Shown here in pieces: positions 7,761-16,300 of a stretch of 64,000 bases of DNA; position 1 is the stretch's first letter, and the number at the start of each line of letters is the position of its first letter. Both the position numbers and the translations under genes were made by a program. Origin of the DNA: Curtobacterium sp. 458 (lineage in GTDB: Bacteria > Actinomycetota > Actinomycetes > Actinomycetales > Microbacteriaceae); the NCBI RefSeq assembly GCF_030406605.1, contig NZ_CP129104.1, forward strand, positions 248,001 through 312,000, given 5' to 3'. Below the pieces are notes generated by a model. The model worked only from the letters and a program-made list of their open reading frames with translations. It ran no database searches and was not told the origin of the DNA.

Positions 7761-10373
7761 TCAGCGCACCGTTGCGGTCACCACCCGTCTGTCGGCCGGC
7801 AGCACCTCGCGCACCGGGCCGGTGACGCGCACCACCGCACGGTCCGTCGCGGTACCGGGCGCGGGGATCGGACCCGCTCCGCGCCCGACCGCGACGATCC
7901 CGTCGGCGCGCACCGTGCCTCCCGGCCGGGACGCCCCCGCGTGCGACGCGACCCACACCTCGACGTCACCTGGCTCGACGACCCGGCGCATCGCGCGGTC
8001 GGTGAACCCGAACCGCTGCACGGGCACGTCGAAGCGGACCCGCACCGCTCCCCCTGCGGGCACCGCGACCCGCGTGTAGCCGAGCAGCTGCACGAGCGGC
8101 CGGGTGACCGACGCGGCGACGTCGTGGCCGTAGAGCTGCACGACGTCCTCACCGTCACGGTCGCCGGTGTTGCGGACGGTGACCTCGACGGAGAACGCAC
8201 CCGAGGTCGCGACGGACCCGTCCACGACGAGGTCCTCGTACGTGAACGACGTGTACCCGAGGCCGAAGCCGAACGGTCGCACGGGCGTCGAGTCCGCCGC
8301 CGTGACGTCGGACGGCCCGCCGAGCCGCGGGTGCAGGTAGGTGTACGGCTGCGCGCCCGCGGATCGGGGCAGGGTGACCGGCAGCCGGCCGGACGGGGAT
8401 GTCACCCCCGTCAGCAGGTCAGCGATCGCGGTGCCGCCGGCCTCACCGGGGAAGAACGCCTGGACGACCGCGGCCGGTCGGGGTCCAGGTCCGTCGAGCG
8501 CCCATCCGATCGCGTACGGTCGGCCGGTCAGGAGCACCATGACGGTCGGGGTGCCGGTGGCGACGACGGCCTCCACGAGCTCGCGCTGCACGCCGGGCAG
8601 GTCGAGCGACTCGGTGTCGTTGCCCTCCCCCACGGTGCCGCGTCCGAAGAGCCCTGCCTGGTCGCCGACCACGACGACCGCCACGTCCGAGGCCAGTGCG
8701 ACCGCGACCGCGTCGGCGATGCCGGAGCGGTCCTCGCCCGTGACCGAGCAGCCGGCGGCGAACCGCACCGCGGCGGAGCCGAGGGTGTCGGCGAGGGCCT
8801 CGCGGACGGTGGGGATCGCGAACCCGAGGGGCAGGTCCGGGTGGGCGGCGAGCACGTGGTTCGCGAAGGAGTAGCAGCCCTGCAGGGCCTCGGCTCGGTC
8901 GGCGTTCGGGCCGATGACCGCCACCGAGGCGCCTGCGGGGAGCGGGAGGACGGGCGCCGCGCCATCAGCAGCGGCCGCGCCGCCAGCAGCGGCCGCGATG
9001 CCAGCGGCTCCGCGCACGCGCTCGTTCGACAGCAGCACGAGCGACCGCGCGGCGAGCGCCCCGGCGAGGGCACGGTGCCGCGGGGTGTCGAGTTCGACAC
9101 CGGTCGGCGCGTCGTCCTCGAACGCGTCGGGGTCGAGCAGCCCCAGCCGTTCCTTCTGCCGCAGGACCCGGAGCACGGCCCGGTCGACGAGCGCCTCGTC
9201 CACCGCACCCGACCGGACGCGCTCGACGAGCGGCCCGAGGTAGGCGTCCCCGGTCGGCAGCTCGACGTCGATCCCGGCGGTGAGGGCGAGCGCGGCGGCC
9301 TCGCCACGATCGGCCGCGACGCCGTGCATGACCTCGAGGAACGCGACCGAGAAGTAGTCGGCCACGACGGTGCCGTCGAAGCCGAGCCCGTCCCGCAGCA
9401 GGTCCGTCAGCAGCGCCGGGTCGGAGGCGACCGGCACCCCGTCGACCTCGGCGTAGGAGTTCATCACCGACCGGGCGCCGCCGTCGCGCAGCGCCATCTC
9501 GAACGGCGGCAGGAAGACGTCGGCGACCTCGCGCGGTCCGGCGTGCACGGGCGCGTGGTTCCGCCCCGCCTGCGACGCCGAGTACCCGAGGAAGTGCTTC
9601 AGGGTCGCGTCGACCCCGGCCGCCTGGAGCCCGCGGACGTAGGCCGTGCCGACCGTGCCGACGAGGTACGGGTCCTCGCCGATGCACTCGTCGACCCGCC
9701 CCCAGCGCGGGTCGCGGACGACGTCGAGGACGGGCGCGAGGCCCTGGTGCACGCCGAGCTCGCGCATCGAGTCGCCGATCGCGGTGCCGACCTGCTCGAC
9801 GAGCTCCGGGTCGAACGCCGCACCCCACGCGAGCGGGGTCGGGAAGGTCGCGGCCTTCCACGCGGCGAGCCCGGTGAGGCACTCCTCGTGCACGAGCGCC
9901 GGGATGCCGAGACGGGTCTCACGCTTGAGGCGACGCTGCTCGGCCCACAGCCACGCCGCACGCTCGTCTGGTTCGACGGGCCGTGTGCCGTAGACGCGGG
10001 TGAACTGGCCGATGCCGTGCCGCGTGATCTCGGCGAGCGTGGTGCCGTGCTGCGCGGCGGCCATCTCGCCCTGCATCGGGGCGACGACGCCGTTCTGGTC
10101 GAGCCAGTAGCCGACGAGCTGCGCCGTCTTCTCCTCGAGCGTCATCGCGGCCAGCAGGGTGGTGACGCGGTCGGACGCGGTCGCGTCCGTCAGGTGGGTG
10201 GCCTCGGACTGGAGGCGCGGTGCGGGCCCGCCACGCGCCTGGCGTCCGTCACCGGTCGCGGTGGCGACGGGCGTCGTCGACGCAGGGCGCGCCTCCTGGC
10301 CGTCCGTGGTCACCGTGCCGTCCTCCGCAGTCGAGCCGTCCGTCGCTTCCGTCGTCGGGCCGAACGTGCTCAC
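7761..10373 (-). CDS. Glycoside hydrolase family 3, probable beta-xylosidase/glucosidase
   Basis: Hydrolase of 870 residues that should release single sugars from beta-linked oligosaccharides in the cytoplasm, since no signal peptide is seen. It has a GH3 N-terminal barrel (about 70-400) with KHFLGYS and the nucleophile region VVADYFSV (Asp near 338). It also has a GH3 C-terminal domain with the EGNDTESLDLPG loop and a C-terminal fibronectin-III-like domain. The GTG at 10373 overlaps the permease stop as GTGA. This start adds about 65 low-complexity residues (Thr/Ala/Gly-rich) before the usual GH3 start. Linkage to xylose-type import and a LacI repressor suggests xylo-oligosaccharides; beta-glucosides are possible. 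Confidence 0.9.
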   Translation of the reverse strand: MSTFGPTTEATDGSTAEDGTVTTDGQEARPASTTPVATATGDGRQARGGPAPRLQSEATHLTDATASDRVTTLLAAMTLEEKTAQLVGYWLDQNGVVAPMQGEMAAAQHGTTLAEITRHGIGQFTRVYGTRPVEPDERAAWLWAEQRRLKRETRLGIPALVHEECLTGLAAWKAATFPTPLAWGAAFDPELVEQVGTAIGDSMRELGVHQGLAPVLDVVRDPRWGRVDECIGEDPYLVGTVGTAYVRGLQAAGVDATLKHFLGYSASQAGRNHAPVHAGPREVADVFLPPFEMALRDGGARSVMNSYAEVDGVPVASDPALLTDLLRDGLGFDGTVVADYFSVAFLEVMHGVAADRGEAAALALTAGIDVELPTGDAYLGPLVERVRSGAVDEALVDRAVLRVLRQKERLGLLDPDAFEDDAPTGVELDTPRHRALAGALAARSLVLLSNERVRGAAGIAAAAGGAAAADGAAPVLPLPAGASVAVIGPNADRAEALQGCYSFANHVLAAHPDLPLGFAIPTVREALADTLGSAAVRFAAGCSVTGEDRSGIADAVAVALASDVAVVVVGDQAGLFGRGTVGEGNDTESLDLPGVQRELVEAVVATGTPTVMVLLTGRPYAIGWALDGPGPRPAAVVQAFFPGEAGGTAIADLLTGVTSPSGRLPVTLPRSAGAQPYTYLHPRLGGPSDVTAADSTPVRPFGFGLGYTSFTYEDLVVDGSVATSGAFSVEVTVRNTGDRDGEDVVQLYGHDVAASVTRPLVQLLGYTRVAVPAGGAVRVRFDVPVQRFGFTDRAMRRVVEPGDVEVWVASHAGASRPGGTVRADGIVAVGRGAGPIPAPGTATDRAVVRVTGPVREVLPADRRVVTATVR

Positions 10374-11245
10374 CCCTTCACCGCCCCGGTGAGACCGCCG
10401 ACGATGCGCTTCTGGAAGATCGCGAAGAACACCAGGGCCGGGATCATCGAGAGCGACGTGAACGCGAGCACCCGGGCCGTGTCGACCGAGTACTGCGACG
10501 CGAACGCCTGGACGCCGAGCGGCAGCGTGTAGGTCGACGCGTCGTTGAGGATGAACAGCGGTAGGAGGTAGCTGTTCCAGCTGCCGATGAAGGCGAGGAT
10601 GCCGACCGTCACGACGCCGGGCAGGGACAGCGGGACGACCATGCGGAAGAAGAACCCGATGCGGCTCGCCCCGTCGATGGCGGCGGCCTCCTCGAGCTCG
10701 TCCGGGATCGCCCGGAGGAACGGCACGAGGATGATGACCGTCGTCGGCAGCGCGAAGGCGATCTGGGGCAGGATCACGCCGGCGAGGTTGTTCGTCAGCC
10801 CGAGGTCCTTCACCAGGATGTAGAGCGGCGTGATCGCGACCGTGATCGGGAACATGAGGCCGGCGGCGAAGAGGGAGTAGAGCGCCTCGCGGCCGCGGAA
10901 CCGGTAGCGGGCGAGGACGAAGCTCACCATGAGCCCGAGCACCACGACGCCGACGGTCGTGGTGACACCCGCGACGACGGAGTTGCCGAGCTGCTGCCAG
11001 AACACCCCGCTCGTGAGGACGTTGACGTAGTTGCCGATCTGCCACGGGTTCGGCAGGCCGGCGGGGCTCGCCGTGATCTGCGAGTTGGTGCGGAACCCTC
11101 CGAGCACGATGTACGCGACCGGGCCGACGCACACGGCGATGAACAGCAGTGCGATGAAGTACGTGCCGAGGTTGCGCTCGCGCTTGACGGGACGGCTGTC
11201 GTGAGGCCGCCGCTTCGGCGCGACGATGGAGGCGGTGGCGGTCAT
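10370..11245 (-). CDS. Carbohydrate ABC importer permease, MalG type
   Basis: Membrane subunit of a CUT1 sugar importer, 291 residues with six predicted helices. The ATPase-contact EAA loop reads EAAAIDGASRIGFFFRMVVP in the second half. It ends in the typical VGGLTGAVKG tail. The ATG at 11245 overlaps the stop of the MalF-type gene (ATGA), and its own stop overlaps the GH3 start (GTGA). The SBP, two permeases and hydrolase therefore form one translationally coupled operon. No ATPase gene is present, so a shared MsiK-type ATPase elsewhere is expected. Confidence 0.93.
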   Translation of the reverse strand: MTATASIVAPKRRPHDSRPVKRERNLGTYFIALLFIAVCVGPVAYIVLGGFRTNSQITASPAGLPNPWQIGNYVNVLTSGVFWQQLGNSVVAGVTTTVGVVVLGLMVSFVLARYRFRGREALYSLFAAGLMFPITVAITPLYILVKDLGLTNNLAGVILPQIAFALPTTVIILVPFLRAIPDELEEAAAIDGASRIGFFFRMVVPLSLPGVVTVGILAFIGSWNSYLLPLFILNDASTYTLPLGVQAFASQYSVDTARVLAFTSLSMIPALVFFAIFQKRIVGGLTGAVKG

Positions 11246-12258
11246 CGGTCGCCCTTCTCGGTCAGGGCGCCGGCGGTGTCGCGGCGCAGGACGAACCGCT
11301 GGTAGACGAGGGCGACGACCAGCGAGATGAGGAAGATGACCACGGCGACGGCGTTGCCGTACCCGTAGTTGCCGGAGAGCCGCCCGTTGCCGACCATGTA
11401 GGTCGCCATCGTCGAGGTGCCGGCGGTCGAGGCGATGTACTGGCCCCAGATGATGTAGACGAGGTCGAACAGCTGGAGCGATCCGATGATCGACAGGAAC
11501 GCCCAGATGCGGAGTGTCGGGCCGAGGAGCGGGAGCGTGATGCGCCGCTGGATCTGCCAGTAGCTCGCGCCGTCGAGCTGCGCGGCCTCGAACAGTTCCT
11601 CGGGGATGCTCTGCAGGCCGGCGAGGAACAGGATCACCGCGAAGCCGATGTACTTCCACGAGATGATCCCGAGGAGGGTCCAGATCGCGATGTCGGGGTT
11701 CGAGAGCCAGTCGTTGCGCAGGAACCCGAGGCCGAGCGACTGCAGCAGGTCGTTCACCGCGCCGCTCGACTGGAGCATGAGGCTCCACCCGGTGCCGACG
11801 ATGACCTCGGAGATGACGTAGGGCAGGAAGATGAGGACGCGGATGAGTCCGCGGCCGCGGATGCGCTGGTTGAGCAGCAGCGCGAGGATGATCGCGATCG
11901 GCCCCTGCACGAGGAGCGAGCCGATGACGATGAAGAGGTTGTGCCAGAGGACGGCCCGGAAGTCCGGGTCGGTGAAGATGACCTTGTAGTTCTGCAGGCC
12001 CACGAAGTCGACGGGGGCGCCGTAGCCCTGCCACTTGTAGAAGCCGTAGTAGGCGGCGAGCACGACGGGCAGGATGACGAACCCGACGAACATGATGACC
12101 GCGGGGCCCGCGAGGACGGCGATCTCGACCCGGGTTCGGACGTCGGTGCCCTTGCGGACCCGGCGGGCCGGGGCCGACGGCGTACCGTCGGCCCCGCCCG
12201 TGCGACGCCCCGTCCCGGACCGCGCCTCGTTCGAGCGCGGTGCGACGGAGGTGGTCAT
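11242..12258 (-). CDS. Carbohydrate ABC importer permease, MalF type
   Basis: Partner permease of the CUT1 importer, 338 residues. A basic, Gly/Arg-rich N-terminal segment of about 45 residues precedes six membrane helices. The EAA loop reads ELFEAAQLDGASYWQIQRRI. The gene lies just downstream of the SBP gene (3-nt gap) and overlaps the MalG-type start by 4 nt. It should form the heterodimeric channel for the sugar delivered by the lipoprotein encoded at 12262-13557. Confidence 0.93.
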   Translation of the reverse strand: MTTSVAPRSNEARSGTGRRTGGADGTPSAPARRVRKGTDVRTRVEIAVLAGPAVIMFVGFVILPVVLAAYYGFYKWQGYGAPVDFVGLQNYKVIFTDPDFRAVLWHNLFIVIGSLLVQGPIAIILALLLNQRIRGRGLIRVLIFLPYVISEVIVGTGWSLMLQSSGAVNDLLQSLGLGFLRNDWLSNPDIAIWTLLGIISWKYIGFAVILFLAGLQSIPEELFEAAQLDGASYWQIQRRITLPLLGPTLRIWAFLSIIGSLQLFDLVYIIWGQYIASTAGTSTMATYMVGNGRLSGNYGYGNAVAVVIFLISLVVALVYQRFVLRRDTAGALTEKGDR

Positions 12259-12261
12259 GCG

Positions 12262-13557
12262 TCAGCCCTTCGCTGCGGCCTGGTTGACGGTCGACACGAT
12301 GTCCGAGACGGACCCCTTGCCGGCGAGGAGGTTGACGACGCTGGTGTTGAGCGCGTTGCCGACGTTCTGGCCGTAGAGGGTGTCGAGGTAGTTCGACACG
12401 AACGGGGCGTCGTTGTACGCCTTCAGCACGGTCTTCAGGTACGGCTCGGTGACGACCGACTGGGCCGACTGGTTCGCCGGGATCGAGTTGAACGCCTTGT
12501 AGTAGTTCTCCTGGACGCTCTTCTGGGTCACGAAGTTGAGGAAGTCGGTGCACGCCTTCTTCGGAGCCTGTGCCGAGCAGGAGAGTCCGCCGACGGCGCC
12601 CATCATCGAGCCCGCTTCGCCCTTGCCGCCGGAGACCTCCGGGAACGGGAAGAAGCCGAGGTCGGACAGCGGCTTGCCGTCCGGGGTGAGCGAGGAGATC
12701 ACGCCCGGGTCCCAGGCGCCCATGAGCTCCATCGCGGCCTTGTGGTTCGCGATGAGACCGGCGGAGCTGCCGGCGCCCTGCTGCGCCGAGGTGGTGAGGT
12801 AGCCGTCGTTGAAGGGCTCCGTGTCGAAGAACGCCTTCGTGTCCTCGCCCGCCTGCTTCCAGCACGCGTTGTCGAACTTGAGGTCCTGCGCGGTCTTCGT
12901 GAGGACGCTCGACGAGCAGGCGCGGAGCGCGAAGTTGTAGTACCAGTGCGCGGCGGGCCAGGCGTCCTTCGCTCCCACCGCGACCGGCTGGATGTCCTTG
13001 TCCTTGAGCTTCTGGATGTCCGCGTTCAGCTCGTCGATCGTGGTCGGCGTGCCGTCGATGCCGGCCTTCTCGAAGAGGTCCTTGCTGTACCAGATGCCCT
13101 CGGGGTCGACGTTGGTGGGCATCGCCCAGGTCTTGCCGTTGAGCTCGAAGGCCTTGAACGACCCCTTGCTGATCTCGCTCTCGGCGTTCGAGCCGATGGA
13201 GTCGGAGATGTCCATGACCTGGCCGGCGTTGACCATCGCGGCCATCTTGCCGCCGCCGCGCTGCATGAAGACGTCCGGGGCGGAGTTCGAGTTGAGGGCG
13301 GTCTGGAGCTTGCCGTCCAGGTCCTCGTTCTGGATCGCCTGGATCTTGATGGTGACGTTCGGGTTCTTCGCCTCGAAGTCCTTCACCGTCGTGTCCCAGA
13401 ACGCCTTGCCCGGGCCGGTGGTCGAGTTGTGCCAGAAGGTCATCGTGACCTTCCCGCCGTCGCTCGACGCGTCGCTGCCTGCCGAACAGCCAGCGGCGGT
13501 CAGTGCTGTCGCCCCGATCAGCGCGATGGCTGCCGCGGCACGGATCTTCCTCGTCAT
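12262..13557 (-). CDS. Sugar-binding lipoprotein of ABC importer
   Basis: Extracytoplasmic solute-binding protein of family 1 (CUT1), 431 residues, tethered to the membrane by lipid. The signal peptide MTRKIRAAAAIALIGATALT is followed by a lipobox ending at Cys24. The mature part starts with the usual FWHNSTTGPGKAFWD strand and includes PDVFMQRGGGKM. AGGAG lies 7 nt before the ATG. First gene of the operon with two permeases and GH3. Its promoter overlaps the LacI-type palindrome at 13650-13663. The likely ligand is a beta-xylo- or gluco-oligosaccharide; this is inferred from context only. Confidence 0.92.
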   Translation of the reverse strand: MTRKIRAAAAIALIGATALTAAGCSAGSDASSDGGKVTMTFWHNSTTGPGKAFWDTTVKDFEAKNPNVTIKIQAIQNEDLDGKLQTALNSNSAPDVFMQRGGGKMAAMVNAGQVMDISDSIGSNAESEISKGSFKAFELNGKTWAMPTNVDPEGIWYSKDLFEKAGIDGTPTTIDELNADIQKLKDKDIQPVAVGAKDAWPAAHWYYNFALRACSSSVLTKTAQDLKFDNACWKQAGEDTKAFFDTEPFNDGYLTTSAQQGAGSSAGLIANHKAAMELMGAWDPGVISSLTPDGKPLSDLGFFPFPEVSGGKGEAGSMMGAVGGLSCSAQAPKKACTDFLNFVTQKSVQENYYKAFNSIPANQSAQSVVTEPYLKTVLKAYNDAPFVSNYLDTLYGQNVGNALNTSVVNLLAGKGSVSDIVSTVNQAAAKG

Positions 13558-13641
13558 CGTGGAACTCCTGTTGTGTCGTCGTTGACTCGCAGCGACATCG
13601 ACTGCCGCCTCTGCGGAGAGCGTGCCAGGGCGTCCTGCGGC

Positions 13642-13670
13642 TTGTCAATCGTTATCGATAACGTTTTCTT
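13642..13670. promoter_or_regulatory. LacI operator with overlapping divergent promoters
   Basis: The perfect 14-bp palindrome CGTTATCGATAACG lies at 13650-13663. Leftward, TTGACA occupies 13648-13643, next to the palindrome, as the -35 of the SBP operon. Rightward, TTGTCA (13642-13647) and TTTCTT (13665-13670) are 17 bp apart with the palindrome inside the spacer, fitting autoregulation of the LacI gene. The operator itself is clear; the promoter boxes are inferred. Confidence 0.8.
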
Positions 13671-13707
13671 TACCGATCGGCGGCTCCAGCGGCGGTACGG
13701 TGTGCAG

Positions 13708-14739
13708 ATGGACACGGCGATCGGCGCACGCCCCGGCGCCGGCCGGGTCACCATCGCGGACGTCGCGCGGGCGGCCGGCGTCTCGATCCCGACCGTGTCG
13801 AAGGTCATCAACCAGCGGGACGGCGTCGCCCAGGGCACGATCCTCCGCGTGCAGGAGGTCGTCGAGCAGCTCGGCTACGAGACCTCGCTCGTCGCACGGA
13901 GCCTCCGGAGCTCGCGCACCGGCGTGGTCGGCATCCTCGTGACCGAGTTCGAGCCGTTCTCCACCGAGCTGCTGCGCGGGGTGTCCGGTGCCACGACGGG
14001 CACGGGCTACGAGCTCCTCGCCTACGCCGGACTCGTGACCGGGGCCGAGCAGAAGGGCTGGGAACGTCGCTCGCTCTCCCGCCTGTCCGGCACGCTCATC
14101 GACGGGGCGATCGTCGTCACGCCGAGCACCGCGCTGTCGGCCTCGTCCATCCCCGTCGTGGCCATCGACCCGCACACCGGACCCGAGGGCCACGCCACGG
14201 TCGACTCCGACAACGAGGGCGGGGCCGCCCAGGCCGTCGAGCACCTCGTGTCACTCGGGCACACGCGGATCGCACACCTCCGCGGGCGACCGGACCTGGC
14301 GTCCGCCCAGCTCCGCGAGGCCGGGTACCGACGGGCACTCGTCGCCGCGGGGCTGACGGTGGACGAGTCGCTCGTGCGCGACGGCGGCTACCAGGAGGAC
14401 CGGTCCGCCGAGGTCGCCCTCGCGCTGCTGTCCGGCCCCGATCGTCCGACCGCGGTGTTCGCGGCGAACGACTCGTCGGCCGTCGGCGTCCTGCGGTCGG
14501 CCGCGGCGCTCGGGCTCCGGGTGCCCGAGGACCTCTCGGTGGTCGGGTTCGACGACGTCCCGCAGGCCGCGACGACGACGCCGCCGTTGACGACGGTCGC
14601 GCAGCCGCTGGTCGAGCTCGGGTCGCGTGCGGTCGAGATGCTGCTCGCGATGCTCCGCGGCGAGCAGACCTCCGACCACGTGCGGCTCCCGACGACGCTC
14701 CGGGTGCGGCAGAGCACCGGGCCCGCCCCGACCCACTGA
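13708..14739 (+). CDS. LacI family repressor of the GH3/ABC sugar operon
   Basis: DNA-binding repressor of 343 residues. The helix-turn-helix is at about residues 14-35 (VTIADVARAAGVSIPTVSKV), followed by the hinge helix with LVARSLRSSRTG. The C-terminal periplasmic-binding-like domain begins at VVGILV and contains FAANDSSAVGVLRSA and SVVGFDDVPQA. It is divergent from the SBP-permease-permease-GH3 operon with a perfect palindrome between them. It should repress the operon and itself until the imported sugar binds. The ATG at 13708 lies about 45 bp from the operator. Confidence 0.92.
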   Translation: MDTAIGARPGAGRVTIADVARAAGVSIPTVSKVINQRDGVAQGTILRVQEVVEQLGYETSLVARSLRSSRTGVVGILVTEFEPFSTELLRGVSGATTGTGYELLAYAGLVTGAEQKGWERRSLSRLSGTLIDGAIVVTPSTALSASSIPVVAIDPHTGPEGHATVDSDNEGGAAQAVEHLVSLGHTRIAHLRGRPDLASAQLREAGYRRALVAAGLTVDESLVRDGGYQEDRSAEVALALLSGPDRPTAVFAANDSSAVGVLRSAAALGLRVPEDLSVVGFDDVPQAATTTPPLTTVAQPLVELGSRAVEMLLAMLRGEQTSDHVRLPTTLRVRQSTGPAPTH

Positions 14740-14758
14740 AACCGGTCGCGGCGCTCGT

Positions 14759-14866
14759 GCCGGCCGCGGCGCGCGTGCAGGTCGCGCCGGCCGCGGTGCG
14801 CGTGCTGGTCGCGCCGGCCGCGGTGCGCGCGCAGGTCGCGCCGGTCTGGGCGCGCGCGCAGGTCGC
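14759..14866. repeat. Four 27-bp tandem repeats
   Basis: Four consecutive 27-bp units begin GCCGG and end GGTCGC; a typical unit starts GCCGGCCGCGGTGCGCGT. They differ at a few positions, and a partial copy follows to 14880. They fill the gap between the convergent LacI and AraC genes. Because 27 is a multiple of three, several frames stay open through them, but no ribosome binding site or gene is evident. Confidence 0.8.
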
Positions 14867-14880
14867 GCCGGCGAGGTGCG

Positions 14881-15840
14881 TCAGCGGGTCCGGCGCCGGA
14901 GGGTCTCGGACGGGAGCTCGCCGAACGTGTCCGCGTAGTACCCCGCGAACCGGCCCAGGTGCCCGAAGCCCCAGGTGCCCGCGATCGCCGCGACGGTGGT
15001 CTCGGCGGGGTCGCCGGCGACGAGCTGGGCCCGGACCCGGTGGAGCCGCACCTGCCGGAGGAACGCCATGGGACTCGTGCCCGTGTGCCGCTGGAACGTG
15101 GCCTGCAGGCTCCGCGCGTTGACGCCCGCGACCCGGCTGACGTCCGTGCTGGTGATCGGCCGGTGGGCGTTCGCCACCATCCACTCCTGCGCGAGCCGCA
15201 TCGTGGCCGGCCCCTCGTGCAGCTCCAGGTCGAGCTGGGGCGTCACCTCGTACGCGTCGACCACCGCCTCGGCGACGAGCATGTTCACGGCGGCACGTCG
15301 ACCGCGCGCGGTGTCGGCGCGCAGGAGCTCCGGTGCCGCCGAGGCGATGACGGCCCGCAGGTGGTCGAGTTCGCCGGGGTCGGCCGTCACCGAGAACCGG
15401 AGCGGACCCGGCACGGAGTGCCGCTGCGCCGCGGCCACCGACTCGAGGAACGGGGCGTCGAAGCGCACGGTGTGCAGGGTGGTCGGCGCCCCGTCGAAGG
15501 CCACGTCGCGACCGGACGGCCACATCACCGGGACACCCGGGTCCATCACGATGGGGTCGCGGCCGGCCGTGTCGACGGCGAGGCCCGGGCGGGTCGTCCA
15601 GGCGAGGACGTAGCTCTGCGCCTGCCCGATGGTCCCCCACCGCGGCGCATCGACCGAACTCGTCCCCACGACGACCTCGTCGTCACCGACCGCGCGGAAG
15701 CGCCAGGTGAACCGTTCGTCACCCGACCGCCCGACGCTGATGTCCTCGCTCGAGTACACGCGCTCGTAGAACGCGACCGCCTCGTCGATGTCGAGTCCGT
15801 GGCGGTCGACGTGGATGAGGGGTTCGGCGTCCGTCGTCAT
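14881..15840 (-). CDS. AraC family regulator (AraC-binding-like N-terminus)
   Basis: Transcription factor of 319 residues, paralogue of the gene at 6680. The N-terminal AraC-binding-type domain includes RFTWRFRAVGDDEVVVG. The C-terminal double helix-turn-helix includes TSTDVSRVAGVNARSLQATF and WGFGHLGRFAGYYADTFGEL. The ATG at 15840 aligns with the other two paralogues. It is divergent from the 117-residue hypothetical gene, with an 88-bp gap that contains a small inverted repeat (GTCGG-caccg-CCCGAC type). Targets are unknown. Confidence 0.87.
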   Translation of the reverse strand: MTTDAEPLIHVDRHGLDIDEAVAFYERVYSSEDISVGRSGDERFTWRFRAVGDDEVVVGTSSVDAPRWGTIGQAQSYVLAWTTRPGLAVDTAGRDPIVMDPGVPVMWPSGRDVAFDGAPTTLHTVRFDAPFLESVAAAQRHSVPGPLRFSVTADPGELDHLRAVIASAAPELLRADTARGRRAAVNMLVAEAVVDAYEVTPQLDLELHEGPATMRLAQEWMVANAHRPITSTDVSRVAGVNARSLQATFQRHTGTSPMAFLRQVRLHRVRAQLVAGDPAETTVAAIAGTWGFGHLGRFAGYYADTFGELPSETLRRRTR

Positions 15841-15928
15841 GCACCGCTCATTCTGTCGGCACCGCCCGACACCCCGCTGCGACTGCGCACTCCGGACAAT
15901 CCCGGCGCCGAGGAGTTGGCTCGGTCGG

Positions 15929-16282
15929 GTGAAGTACGTGGTGTACGGGGACAACAAGGTGATGACCGGCGACGCGATCGCGGACGCGGTGCTCGCGTAC
16001 GCCGCGGCCCTCGGCGAGAACGGGACGACCGACATCGTCGAGATCCCGACGGCGGACGACAGCGGCACCGCGGTGAACGCGGAGCTGCTGCTCGGACCGG
16101 CGTCGCAGGTCATGGTCGAGACCGCTCCCGACGACGAGCTCGAGCCGGAGGACGAGGACCTCGTCAACGAGCTCGTGCGGCGGACGGCGGCGGTGGGTGG
16201 CGGTCGGTTCGTGGATGCCGCGTCCTCGCACTCCGAGGAGCCGGAGGCCAAGCGCCTCCGGACCGACCCGCCGCGCTCCTGA
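15929..16282 (+). CDS. Hypothetical 117-residue protein
   Basis: Small protein beginning VKYVVYGDNKVMTGDAIADA, with a second conserved-looking block ELLLGPASQVMVE. It ends in an acidic, low-complexity tail (EPEDEDLVNE ... KRLRTDPPRS). I have the impression of similar short proteins in other Microbacteriaceae, but no function is known. The GTG at 15929 was preferred because it begins the conserved block; GAGGAG lies 13 nt upstream, which is longer than ideal. It ends 18 bp from the convergent FAD monooxygenase gene. Confidence 0.7.
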   Translation: MKYVVYGDNKVMTGDAIADAVLAYAAALGENGTTDIVEIPTADDSGTAVNAELLLGPASQVMVETAPDDELEPEDEDLVNELVRRTAAVGGGRFVDAASSHSEEPEAKRLRTDPPRS

Positions 16283-16300
16283 GCCGTCTGGCCCGGGCCG

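Noticed and set aside
14759..14866. Possible CRISPR array
   Set aside because: Contiguous 27-bp units with no unique spacers and no cas genes in the window.
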